Shown: positions 44,931 through 53,716, counted from the stretch's first letter. The stretch is DNA of 64,000 bases from Alteromonas sp. KC3 (GCF_016756315.1 NZ_AP024235.1:4278001-4342000); one strand, 5' to 3'. Program-made: numbers and translations. Notes: generated from the sequence alone by a model not told the origin.

Positions 44931-45725
44931 TTAAAAGGCTTCGAATGAAAGCGTGGTGGTGTAGCTATACGTCGGCACATCAGCGCCTTTTGGCGCATCG
45001 GTACGCAAGCGAACCTGCATCAAATAAACGCCTTGCTTTTCGGGGGTGAATGACGCTTCTCCGGCATTGTTCGTGGTGACTTTCTCCACATCTGATTCTT
45101 CGGCAAACTGATCTTTACCTTCATAAAATGCCACTTCGTGGTTCGCAACTGGTTCACCGTTGTAAAGCACATTAAAGTCGAAACTCTCGCCGCTAAAAAG
45201 GCTGTTAGGGTGCATAACGGGCACTATCTCAAGCCCTTCGTTGCGCGGTTTAAGGACAGTCTCAGTTGGGCCTTTTTTAGTGACATAGGTACTGGCGAAA
45301 GTAACGGACTGAAAGTGTTCAGTAAGCTCTGCACCTTCTGGCAGCGGCTTGTCGTTACCACGCATTGAGCCTCGCTCGCCATCTTTCATGTAAACACGAA
45401 ACACCGCGCCCATTCGCTTACCGGTAGAAAACTGATATGTACCTTCTTCTTCCAGCGTGTGTTCAAGCACATTGCGCGTAGACAAGTTAACCACCTCATC
45501 CACATTCTGTTTGTTACCACTTGGCGTTATCACTTCAAATGACGCGTTGGAAACGGCCGCTTCTGGCACAAAAAACTGTTCTGCGAACGAAGCGTCTAGC
45601 GTTATTTTGCCGCCGCGAACAGGTTCAAACTGAAGTGGCTTTAAGTAAGCAACGTGGGCCAATGCACTGCTACTGAGACAGCTGGCAAGTAACAAATTAA
45701 GGCTGATAAGCGAGTGTTTTTTCAT
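44931..45725 (-). CDS. DUF4198 periplasmic protein (NikM-like)
   Basis: A 264-residue exported protein with signal peptide (to about 24, ALAHVAYLKP). After cleavage the mature end would begin near His-Val-Ala-Tyr. DUF4198 proteins have Greek-key domains seen in nickel/cobalt uptake helpers (NikM) and metal-linked loci. The C-terminal part (VANHEVAFYEGKDQFAEESDVEKVTTNNAGEASFTPEKQGVYLMQVR) is a carboxypeptidase-regulatory-like beta-sandwich. First gene of the minus-strand operon; its promoter is covered by the Fur box shared with the receptor on the plus strand. Confidence 0.82.
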   Translation of the reverse strand: MKKHSLISLNLLLASCLSSSALAHVAYLKPLQFEPVRGGKITLDASFAEQFFVPEAAVSNASFEVITPSGNKQNVDEVVNLSTRNVLEHTLEEEGTYQFSTGKRMGAVFRVYMKDGERGSMRGNDKPLPEGAELTEHFQSVTFASTYVTKKGPTETVLKPRNEGLEIVPVMHPNSLFSGESFDFNVLYNGEPVANHEVAFYEGKDQFAEESDVEKVTTNNAGEASFTPEKQGVYLMQVRLRTDAPKGADVPTYSYTTTLSFEAF

Positions 45726-45761
45726 GGTGTTTTTTTGTTCTGGTAGTGAAAAAGTGAAAAT

Positions 45762-45796
45762 ATACTATTGCAAATGATAATTGTTATCAATAGTAT
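45762..45796. promoter_or_regulatory. Fur box over two divergent promoters
   Basis: TGATAAT-T-GTTATCA at 45775-45789 is a 7-1-7 Fur-type palindrome with one mismatch. Around it, TTGCAA (45768-45773), 17 bases, TAGTAT (45791-45796) makes a plus-strand sigma-70 promoter for the receptor, and on the minus strand TTGATA (45790-45785), 17 bases, TAGTAT (45767-45762) makes one for the DUF4198 operon. Both -35 to -10 stretches include the Fur palindrome, so iron-loaded Fur should shut both at once. Confidence 0.8.
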
Positions 45797-45899
45797 TTAG
45801 ATCAAATTTTGACACCGGGATGTGTCGAATCTCGTTTTGACAGGCACGAGAAAATAACGCGAAACACTTCACTCACACTCTAGATTATTTGGGAAAGAC

Positions 45900-48227
45900 A
45901 TGACTTTTAGACTCTCTTTAGTTTCTATTGCATTAGGCTGTGCGCTATCACTACCTGCTGTTGCACAACAAACTGAATTGGCGGTGACCAAAGCAGAAAG
46001 CGAAGAAACGCTTACCACCACAGTTGAGGCTGTGCTTGATACAGACGCCCTGTCAAAGCGTTCAATTACAAACATTGAAGACACCGCGCGCTATATTCCT
46101 GGTGTTCAGGTAAACGACACTGGTAACCGGTTTGGTAACGATGGCTTTAACATTCGTGGTCTTGAAGGCGACGCTGTTGCAGTAACCATTGACGGTATTG
46201 GTCAGGGTGAAACCCTTAACCCTGGTTCATTTGCAGCTTACGGTATGTTTGGCTCGAGTCGCGGTGAGGTAGAAGTTGAGCACGTAAAGGCTATCACTAT
46301 TACCAAGGGACCTAGCGCGGTGGCACAAGGCTCAGGCTCATTGGCAGGCTCAGTCACGTATGTGACCAATGATGCCGCCGATTTCTTAGCAAGCACTGGC
46401 GACGACACAACCTTTAAACTTAAAACCGGGTTTGATGCGCGGTCTGACGAATGGCTTGTTCACGGCACTGTAGCCAATAGAACGAATAACCTAGAATCGT
46501 TAGTGCAATACACAATGCGCGATAGCAGCGAGACACAAGCGCATAGTAATGGCGATGCCATTGAGGGGGCAGGTCGCGGACAAGCAGATCCAATGGATTC
46601 ACAATTGGACGCCGTGTTAATTAAACTGGCTTACAATTATTCAGACCACCAGCAATTCGGTTTGGTTTATGAAAACACCCAGCGCGATACCGACGGCATC
46701 CCTCTGTCAAGAGAAAGCAGCACCTATTTTAATTTTACTTCGCAAGACGAAAATAACCGCGAACGACTTGGTGCATTTTATAGTGCTGATAACGTGCAAT
46801 CGGCATTAGCAGACAGTATCGATGTACGACTAAATTACCAAGAATTGTATACCGCTGGTGTAACCAACTTTTTGTTTGCCTCTGGCCCCACCGACCCTAT
46901 TTTGCGCTCTGAAGACCGTAATTTTACCCAAGAACAAGTAAGCCTGAATGTCGATATCGCTAAGTCAATTAATGGTGATATTAATCATGAGATTATTTAC
47001 GGCCTGAGCTATCAGCAAGTTGATGCCAGTGCACAAATGTACGACCGTCGCTATGCAGGCGCTACAGTAAGTGCAGGTATACTTGACGGCTACCCCATTC
47101 GCGACCAAAGCTTTGTACCTGAATCTGAAAAAACGGTATTTACCGCTTACCTTGCTGACACGGTTACGCTTAGCGATGTACTCACTGTAAATGCAGGCCT
47201 TAGATACGATACTACAGAATACACGCCAACTATTGACGATACATTCTCTGATCCAACAGGGCTAAGTATTGAAGATGCTGACTTTAGTGCTGTAGTCGGT
47301 GAACTCGGTGCAACCTACACCTTTGCGCCGGGCCATTCATTAAATGCGCGAATTGCGCAAGGCTATCAAGCCCCTACACTTCAAGACCTTTACTTTGGCA
47401 CTAATTCGGGCGACGAAGCAGTAGATATTGTGACAGGTAACACGTTTATTGACCTTGACCGTATTGCAAATGGTGAGCTAGAAGCACAAGAGTCGATGAG
47501 TTATGAGCTTACCTACGTGGGTAATTTTGAAAATGGTAACGTGAGTGTGTCTGTATTTAGAACCGACTACACCAACATGATTCAAGATGAAACTTTCTCA
47601 AACCCTTATGATGCCGTACTTACCCAGCAGGTGTGCAGTCGCTTTGGTTGTTCCGTTGAAGTAAGCAGCGAAGATACCTTCACGCAACCTCAAAATACCG
47701 GAGAAATTACTGTTGACGGTATTGAAGTATCAGCCTCTTATGACTTCACAGCCAACTGGCGTGGGCAATTTGCTTACACCGCATTGAACGGCGAATACGA
47801 CACAGCGTCGAGCTTTAATGATGCCGGTGATGATTTAGAAACCATTGCACCAGATACCGCCACCATGGCACTTTCGTATGTTTCTGACAACCGTGACTGG
47901 GGCGCTGAGTTGGTTGCCATTACCAGTAAGGGTGTTGATGAAACCTCGCAAACGAGCTTCACCTCACTTAACAATGGCGACGGCCCGGCATACTACCCAA
48001 GTGGTTACACCGTGTTTGATTTGATGGCGTTTTACGATATTACTGATAACTTGCGCTTTACCACTGCGATTTATAACTTAACCGACAAAGAGTATTACCG
48101 CTGGGAAGTCATGAACAACGTGCGTACAGGTACAGGCGGCTTTTTCTCTGGCGTTAGCGATAACGGCTATCAGCGTTTCTCTGAACCAGGTAGAAGCATA
48201 AGCGCCTACGTTACGTATCAGTTTTAA
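45900..48227 (+). CDS. TonB-dependent receptor, heme/hemoglobin-type
   Basis: A 775-residue outer-membrane receptor. Signal peptide to about residue 22 (LPAVAQQ), plug about 40-165 (DTARYIPGVQVNDTGNRFGNDGFNIRGLEGDAVAVTIDG; VKAITITKGPSAVAQGSGSLAGSV), then barrel ending VTYQF with terminal Phe. The layout (GLEG-D, IDGIGQGE) resembles the TonB-dependent hemoglobin/transferrin/lactoferrin receptor family, so iron or heme uptake is likely. A Cys pair (VCSRFGCS) lies in a loop. It is divergent from the DUF4198 operon and Fur-controlled by sequence. Confidence 0.88.
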   Translation: MTFRLSLVSIALGCALSLPAVAQQTELAVTKAESEETLTTTVEAVLDTDALSKRSITNIEDTARYIPGVQVNDTGNRFGNDGFNIRGLEGDAVAVTIDGIGQGETLNPGSFAAYGMFGSSRGEVEVEHVKAITITKGPSAVAQGSGSLAGSVTYVTNDAADFLASTGDDTTFKLKTGFDARSDEWLVHGTVANRTNNLESLVQYTMRDSSETQAHSNGDAIEGAGRGQADPMDSQLDAVLIKLAYNYSDHQQFGLVYENTQRDTDGIPLSRESSTYFNFTSQDENNRERLGAFYSADNVQSALADSIDVRLNYQELYTAGVTNFLFASGPTDPILRSEDRNFTQEQVSLNVDIAKSINGDINHEIIYGLSYQQVDASAQMYDRRYAGATVSAGILDGYPIRDQSFVPESEKTVFTAYLADTVTLSDVLTVNAGLRYDTTEYTPTIDDTFSDPTGLSIEDADFSAVVGELGATYTFAPGHSLNARIAQGYQAPTLQDLYFGTNSGDEAVDIVTGNTFIDLDRIANGELEAQESMSYELTYVGNFENGNVSVSVFRTDYTNMIQDETFSNPYDAVLTQQVCSRFGCSVEVSSEDTFTQPQNTGEITVDGIEVSASYDFTANWRGQFAYTALNGEYDTASSFNDAGDDLETIAPDTATMALSYVSDNRDWGAELVAITSKGVDETSQTSFTSLNNGDGPAYYPSGYTVFDLMAFYDITDNLRFTTAIYNLTDKEYYRWEVMNNVRTGTGGFFSGVSDNGYQRFSEPGRSISAYVTYQF

Positions 48228-48250
48228 TTGATACACGGCGCATTAAAAAT

Positions 48251-48285
48251 GCGAAGCTCGCCTTATTAAGGTAGCTTCGCTTTTT
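48251..48285 (+). terminator. Intrinsic terminator after the heme-type receptor
   Basis: Stem GCGAAGCT (48251-48258) with AGCTTCGC (48273-48280), inner CCTT/AAGG pairing, then TTTTTC. It ends the receptor transcript before the small DUF6435 gene. Confidence 0.75.
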
Positions 48286-48373
48286 CGCGTTTACGCTAAA
48301 AATAGATGGGGATGTGATCAAAAGTCTCTCTTAGTGCGTTAATTGGGTAACATTTTATTAGCGAGTACCTGTA

Positions 48374-48547
48374 ATGTTTGGCCTTTTTAAATCAAACCCT
48401 ACCAAAAAACTGCGCAAGCAATACGATGCTTTGCTTGAAAAAGCGATGCACGCTCAGCGCAACGGCGATATAAAAACCTATTCAATGCTAACTGCCCAAT
48501 CGGAAGAACTTTGGAAAGAAATTGAGCGTTTAGAAAACCCTAAATAG
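48374..48547 (+). CDS. DUF6435 family miniprotein
   Basis: A 57-residue protein, too short for a usual ORF cut-off. It begins MFGLFKSNPTKKL and continues as a charged helical protein (RKQYDALLEKAMHAQRNGD, then a Ser-rich turn and LWKEIERLENPK). This pattern matches the DUF6435 family, widespread and short in Gammaproteobacteria; function unknown. The ATG at 48374 is followed by an uninterrupted frame with sensible codon use; the stop TAG is at 48545-48547, three bases before the convergent receptor's stop. It has its own promoter after the terminator. Confidence 0.85.
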   Translation: MFGLFKSNPTKKLRKQYDALLEKAMHAQRNGDIKTYSMLTAQSEELWKEIERLENPK

Positions 48548-48550
48548 GCA

Positions 48551-51500
48551 TTAGTAAATAAGATTAACACCCAACGCATAACGAGCGCCGGCATCTTGCA
48601 CTAACAGCAGGTGATTACTAAAACGACCGCGCTTATGCACAGTTTCATTAGTGATATTAATGCCTTCAAAAAATACCGATAAATGCGGGCTTAACTGGTA
48701 AGACGCACTCACATCCCACTGTTCATAAGGACTAACAAAGGTGGGTTCAGTGCTTTGAGTTTGGTTTAATGATTGCAAGAAACCGTCGCGGTGGTTCCAC
48801 GCCAATCGCCACTGCAATGCATCTCTCTCGTAGAACAGCACCATATTTTTCGCCCCTGACAAGCCAGTAAGAGCAAAGGTAGACTGCACGTTGGCGGTAT
48901 CTAGCTCGGCGTTACTATCTACAAAACTGGCGTTAGCTTGAATACCCCAACCTGACTCACCAAACAAATGTTGCACGGCTATTTCAATGCCTTCAACGGT
49001 GGCCGAGCGTCCATTGTTAGGCGATATTACTGAAAACTGCGCTAATTCATCTTGATCATCTGGCGCGTTGGTATCGCTTCCGGTACTTGGGTCGGTGACA
49101 CCATTAAACGAAAGCGTATTGCTTTGGCTAACAATAAAATTATCTACGGTTTTTCGAAAATAACTCGCCGACAAATAGCTGTTGTCTTGATAATAGTGCT
49201 CAATAGCCAAGTCGATGTTTTGGGCTTCGAAAGGTTTCAATTGCGCGTTACCAATGCGAGCACGTAAATCGCCGCCTTGGCGGGTAGTGGTATAAGTAAC
49301 GCCTGGCGACATCTGTTCTAGTGTTGGTCGAGTAATACTGTGACTATAGGCAACGCGAAATACCCACTGATCAAGCCAATTCGCTTTAACACTGAAACTA
49401 GGAAGGAAATTACTGTAGTTAGATGCTTCTTCAATGCCGACAGAGGCACCAAATTCTTGCCCCAGCTCGGTTTGATCAAGTATCACTAATGCCGAAAGTT
49501 GCTCATCGACACCAGTCACATTTACATCAGTATATTCAGCGCGAATGCCAGCATGTATATCAACAAACCACGGCGCGAAATCTTTCTCTATAGCGGCTTG
49601 TGCATAGGCAGCATACACAGTTTCTTTTACTGCAAATGAACTGCCCCGCGTTTCTGGCGCTAAACTCACATTGCCTGCTTGTTCCAAAAAGCGAAATAAC
49701 GTATCGCCGTCGTGGCGCAACCACTGATTAGGTATATGCTCGTGTCCACTAATGGTACTTAAGAAATCATCACCCGCGTCGAATACCGATTGAAAATTGT
49801 CGGGAATATCAGGGGAGTCGAAATACCCACAAAAAGTGCAGTGTCTGGCATCCGCTTCATTATCTCGTCGTTCGTTAGCTTTTTCTCGCTGCGTTACCGC
49901 CGCGCCCATATCAAGTTTACTAAACCACTGCTGCTCACCTAGCACACTGATATTGACCTTTGCTTGGCCAATGTCATCATCGATGCTCCACCCTCGTCTC
50001 AACATAACATGTGCGCGACCATTAGCGGCATCAAGATAAGGTCCCACGCCTACGGGCTCTCCGAGCGCATTAACTTGCGCTGGATTGGCGGCTTCAAAAC
50101 CAAAAATTGCGGGTAGCACCGTGTTTCGTGTGTGATCGAACGAAGAGCGATTTAAATATCCAATAAGTGAAAGTGCATTACCTTCGCCATTGTTGTCATT
50201 CACTGATGCAGATGAGTATGAAACATCCGCATCCATAATAATATTGGGCGCAACAATCCAGTTAGCATCTACGCCATAACTATGCAGTGACGAAGAGCGG
50301 TTGAAGGTTCTAGCATGAAAATCGGTGGCATGGCCGCTATTTTGAGAAAACGCTACGGCCGTACCATTAGGGTCTAATGTCACGTCCTCTAAATTGCTTG
50401 AAGTAAACCAATGGCCCATAGAGGTTGCCGATGTTTCTACATCGAACGTTGACCCTAAGTAATCCGCTGACAATTCAAACGTACTGTTTGGGCGATATTG
50501 AACAACCAGCGTACCACCTGTTCGTGTACGCTCGTCAAACCTCACTCGTTGATCATAATTTCTTGGCACGTAAAGCGTGTTTGTGCTTGCTGATAGTTCA
50601 TCAGCTGGAATATTAGTATTTACCAACCACCCGTCAATTTGCGCCTCATCAAGACGTGCTTCTCGTTGGTATTGATTGAACGACGCTAATACGCCAAGCG
50701 TATTGTTTAAGTAGGTATTACTAAACAACGCTGTTGTTGAAGGCGTATAGGCCTTGGAATTGGTGTCGTACTGCATTTTTATACTACCGGCAGCGCGCAT
50801 CCCCTTAAAAGACAACGGCTTGGCAGTTTGTATATCAATGGTAGAGCCTATACCACCCGACTGCATTGCTGCCTGATTTTGTTTGTACACGGTAACGCTA
50901 CTTACAATTTCAGAGGCTAGGGTGTCAAAACTAAACTCGCGGCCCAGCTTGTCACTGGCCATAGGCCTGCCATTAAGTAATACACGATTAAACTCTGGCC
51001 CAAAACCGCGTACCGTGACCAACTGACCTTCACCCTCAGCGCGGTCGATAGAAACGCCCGATACTCGCTGTAGCGCTTCAGCAAGGTTTTGGTCGGGGAA
51101 CTTGCCCATATCAACGGCACCAATCGTGTCCATAATGACACTGGCATTTCGTTTAATACCAACCGATTGCGCAACCTTCGCACGAAGCCCTCTTACTTCG
51201 ATAAACTCAATGCGGTAATTGCCCTTATCATCAGGTACGGTGACTAAGCTTTCATCTTGCGCTGTGAGTGAACTAAATAGTCGCGAAATAACATGCTCAT
51301 CGCGCGACTTATTACGTGTAGATTCAATTTTTATACGACTCTTATCAACAATATTCGCTTGTAAGTGCGTATTTGCCAAAAGCATTGCTACTGCTTCTTG
51401 CGGTGTATAGTTACCACTCACTTCATTTGCAAAAGTATGGCGTACTTCGTTGTAAGGAAAGACAACTGTTAGCCCGGCTTGACTAGCAAACGCAATAAGT

Positions 51501-51775
51501 GCCTCGTCAGCACTTTGGGCAGGAATAGAAAAGGCGATTACCTTGTGAACTGCGGGGTGTTCTGTGGCATTTGTGCTTTTATCGGTACTTTTATCGGCGC
51601 TTTGGTCAGTACTTTGGCGTAAATACTGGGTATCAGACTGCTCGTGGGGTAAAACAGATTGTGCACATACGGGTAAGCACAGCCCACCAACTACCAAACT
51701 TACCGCTAGCGACACAGTGCGCGGCGTAAATGGCAGCAAAGCTAGCGTTGAGCGGTGGCGTATTCCCAAAGGCAT
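48551..51775 (-). CDS. TonB-dependent receptor with STN signalling domain
   Basis: A 1074-residue outer-membrane signal transducer. After a signal peptide (to about 39, PVCAQ) and a Ser/Thr/Asp-rich repeat linker (QSTDQSADKSTDKSTN) come an STN domain (about 72-150, FSIPAQSADEALIAFASQAGLTVVF ... GNYTPQEAVAMLLANT), plug (about 190-310) and barrel to the end. The barrel is paralogous to the receptor at 36458-39364: shared blocks include GEGQLVTVRGFGPEFNRVLLNG, HCTFCGY and ETVHKRGRFSNHLLLVQD. The STN domain should pass ligand occupancy to the FecR-like protein encoded divergently. It ends LIY rather than Phe. Confidence 0.92.
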   Translation of the reverse strand: MPLGIRHRSTLALLPFTPRTVSLAVSLVVGGLCLPVCAQSVLPHEQSDTQYLRQSTDQSADKSTDKSTNATEHPAVHKVIAFSIPAQSADEALIAFASQAGLTVVFPYNEVRHTFANEVSGNYTPQEAVAMLLANTHLQANIVDKSRIKIESTRNKSRDEHVISRLFSSLTAQDESLVTVPDDKGNYRIEFIEVRGLRAKVAQSVGIKRNASVIMDTIGAVDMGKFPDQNLAEALQRVSGVSIDRAEGEGQLVTVRGFGPEFNRVLLNGRPMASDKLGREFSFDTLASEIVSSVTVYKQNQAAMQSGGIGSTIDIQTAKPLSFKGMRAAGSIKMQYDTNSKAYTPSTTALFSNTYLNNTLGVLASFNQYQREARLDEAQIDGWLVNTNIPADELSASTNTLYVPRNYDQRVRFDERTRTGGTLVVQYRPNSTFELSADYLGSTFDVETSATSMGHWFTSSNLEDVTLDPNGTAVAFSQNSGHATDFHARTFNRSSSLHSYGVDANWIVAPNIIMDADVSYSSASVNDNNGEGNALSLIGYLNRSSFDHTRNTVLPAIFGFEAANPAQVNALGEPVGVGPYLDAANGRAHVMLRRGWSIDDDIGQAKVNISVLGEQQWFSKLDMGAAVTQREKANERRDNEADARHCTFCGYFDSPDIPDNFQSVFDAGDDFLSTISGHEHIPNQWLRHDGDTLFRFLEQAGNVSLAPETRGSSFAVKETVYAAYAQAAIEKDFAPWFVDIHAGIRAEYTDVNVTGVDEQLSALVILDQTELGQEFGASVGIEEASNYSNFLPSFSVKANWLDQWVFRVAYSHSITRPTLEQMSPGVTYTTTRQGGDLRARIGNAQLKPFEAQNIDLAIEHYYQDNSYLSASYFRKTVDNFIVSQSNTLSFNGVTDPSTGSDTNAPDDQDELAQFSVISPNNGRSATVEGIEIAVQHLFGESGWGIQANASFVDSNAELDTANVQSTFALTGLSGAKNMVLFYERDALQWRLAWNHRDGFLQSLNQTQSTEPTFVSPYEQWDVSASYQLSPHLSVFFEGINITNETVHKRGRFSNHLLLVQDAGARYALGVNLIY

Positions 51776-52029
51776 TATCTTATTATTTTCATTAGTTTTT
51801 TTATTGCAGTTCTCGAGTAGTAACTAAAGCCTGTTTATCTTTGTTCATTTTTTTGAATGCGAAACTACCAAATTCAACTGCTTTTTTGTTTTAAACTAGC
51901 GGCGCATTATATACAACCTATTAACAAATTTAATTTCTCATTGATGTTTTTCATTGCTAATTGAAAAAACATTGGGGGAAAATGACCGCGCACTCGTCTG
52001 TATAAGTAACAACGATAAAAAATAACAAT
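51776..52029. other. Divergent region between signalling receptor and ECF sigma gene
   Basis: A 254-bp gap. The plus-strand end holds the candidate ECF promoter at 51974-51999 for the sigma gene. The part near the receptor is AT-rich with no GGGGG-N16-CGTCT pattern on the minus strand and no convincing Fur box, so the receptor probably uses a different promoter. Confidence 0.5.
51974..51999 (+). promoter_or_regulatory. Candidate ECF-sigma promoter of the fecI-like gene
   Basis: GGGGG (51974-51978), 16 bases, CGTCT (51995-51999), identical in bases and spacing to 36341-36366 before the receptor-halogenase operon. Transcription would begin near 52006, 24 bases before the ATG at 52030, and would make the sigma factor autoregulated. 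Confidence 0.55.
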
Positions 52030-52629
52030 ATGCCCATAGAAACAGCCATACATAATGCCTATATGTCGGCCCGTGGTTCGATGGCTAAAATGCTATCGCG
52101 ACTTGTGCCGCCAAAAGAAGTGGATGATATTCTCCAGGATACCTACGTGCGTTTATGTCAGGCGAAATCGACAGAGCATATTAAAGAGCCCAAATCATTT
52201 TTGTTTAAAACAGCAAAAAATTTGGCATACGACCATTTAAAACGCGCCGATACGCGTATGGTCGACGACAGTGTTGAAGTGGCACAAGCGCTTGAAAGCG
52301 CGATAAGTGGTATTGACGATGAAACATTCAACAACAATGCTACACAACAAGAATTTAAGCTATTTTGTGATGCAGTGCGCGCGCTCCCAAAACAATGTAG
52401 GCGCGCATTTGTATTAAAGAAAGTGTATGGCTACTCTCTTAAAGAGATTGCCCAAGAGTTAGAGATAAGCGAAAAGACCGTGGAAAAACATATTGCCGAA
52501 GGTATAAAACGATGCACCTTGTTTATGCGCCGGCAAGGTAGCGAAAGCAGTCCGCAATCACGGCCAAGCGCTTATATACGTAGTGGGCATTCAAACAGTG
52601 AGCGGGTAAAGAGAGACGCACATGACTAA
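52030..52629 (+). CDS. ECF sigma factor, FecI-like
   Basis: A 199-residue extracytoplasmic-function sigma factor. Region 2 at about 15-85 (VDDILQDTYVRLCQA ... PKSFLFKTAKNLAYDHLKRA) and region 4 at about 120-180 (VRALPKQCRRAFVLKKVYGYSLKEIAQELEISEKTVEKHI) match the FecI group (the 'LPxxxRxaFxL...hGyS..EIA..L.iS..TVe.hi' pattern). It overlaps the anti-sigma gene by eight bases (52622-52629) and is divergent from the STN receptor. Together the three form a cell-surface signalling unit like FecA-FecR-FecI. Confidence 0.93.
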   Translation: MPIETAIHNAYMSARGSMAKMLSRLVPPKEVDDILQDTYVRLCQAKSTEHIKEPKSFLFKTAKNLAYDHLKRADTRMVDDSVEVAQALESAISGIDDETFNNNATQQEFKLFCDAVRALPKQCRRAFVLKKVYGYSLKEIAQELEISEKTVEKHIAEGIKRCTLFMRRQGSESSPQSRPSAYIRSGHSNSERVKRDAHD

Positions 52630-53716
52630 TTCACCAAACCAGTCGCCAGACAACGTAGTACCTTTAAAAAGCGACGAGCGCGTGCTGGATGAAGCAAGCA
52701 TGTGGTTGGTTAAGCTAGAAAGTGGACTCGACGCTGAACAAACGAACGCACTTAAAGCGTGGTTGGCTATTCCTTTGCATCGCGACACCTTTTTAGAAAT
52801 GGTGGCACTATGGGACAAAATGTCGGTACTTAATGAGTTGGCGGATATCGTACCTCACACTCCTGAGTCTAGCGATAAGACCGTAACGCACTTGACTAAT
52901 TTGCGCTGGAAGCGTCCGATAGCTATTGCTGCGTCCTTGCTGCTAGTGGGGGTGTTGAGCTTTCAAGGCTTTCAGTTTTTCTCATCACAACCGCAAAATA
53001 ACAATACTGCGCAAGTAGCGCGCTATTCATTACAAGCATCGACTAAACCCGGTGAACACAAAAGCATTAGTTTAGAAGATGGCAGTACACTGTGGCTCAA
53101 CACCAATTCGCAGGTCAATATTGCGTTTACTGATACGTCTCGCACAATAGAACTTCTGCGCGGTGAACTTCATATAGAAGTAGCCAAAGACAAACAGCGA
53201 CCGCTTAATGTGCTGGCGGCAGGGAAAGCGATTCAAGCCGTTGGTACCGCATTTAATGTGCAATATCATCGCGGCGACCTAGAGCTTGTTGTCACTGAGG
53301 GTGTCGTAGAGGTAGCCAGCTATACGTTAACGCAAACCGACGGCAATAGGCTTTTGGCCCCAGTGATCAAATCCACAAACAATGCAATGACCTTGGTTCA
53401 AGGTCAAAAGTCAGTGCTCTCTTTACCAAATAGCACTGTGGAGCCTATTTCACCACAAGATATTGCCAATGACTTAAGTTGGCGTGAAGGCAAAATTGTA
53501 TTTCGCGGTGAAACCCTCATAAATGTTATTGAAGAGGTTAGTCGCTACACTGACAAGACCGTAGTGCTTGGCGATACCTCGTTAGCCAATCTACAAGTTG
53601 CAGGCCTATTTAACACCAACGATGTTGATGCACTAATTGCGACGTTGGCAGACAATTTACAAATTTCGACAGACTATACTGACGATACCATTGTGCTTCG
53701 CTCGCGCGTGCAGTAA
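52622..53716 (+). CDS. FecR-like anti-sigma / sigma regulator
   Basis: A 364-residue inner-membrane signal relay. Cytoplasmic DUF4880-type N-terminal domain (about 15-60, EASMWLVKLESGLDAEQTNALKAWLAIPLHRDTFLEM), one membrane helix (about 100-118, PIAIAASLLLVGVLSFQGF), and a periplasmic FecR domain (about 140-240, YSLQASTKPGEHKSISLEDGSTLWLNTNS) followed by a secretin/TonB-short N-terminal-like C-terminal domain. It should receive the signal from the STN domain and free or activate the sigma factor encoded just upstream. Confidence 0.92.
   Translation: MTNSPNQSPDNVVPLKSDERVLDEASMWLVKLESGLDAEQTNALKAWLAIPLHRDTFLEMVALWDKMSVLNELADIVPHTPESSDKTVTHLTNLRWKRPIAIAASLLLVGVLSFQGFQFFSSQPQNNNTAQVARYSLQASTKPGEHKSISLEDGSTLWLNTNSQVNIAFTDTSRTIELLRGELHIEVAKDKQRPLNVLAAGKAIQAVGTAFNVQYHRGDLELVVTEGVVEVASYTLTQTDGNRLLAPVIKSTNNAMTLVQGQKSVLSLPNSTVEPISPQDIANDLSWREGKIVFRGETLINVIEEVSRYTDKTVVLGDTSLANLQVAGLFNTNDVDALIATLADNLQISTDYTDDTIVLRSRVQ

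Noticed and set aside
51880..51970. Possible Fur box before the ECF sigma gene
   Set aside because: The AT-rich stretch has only scattered matches to the Fur palindrome and no symmetric 7-1-7 core like that at 45775-45789.
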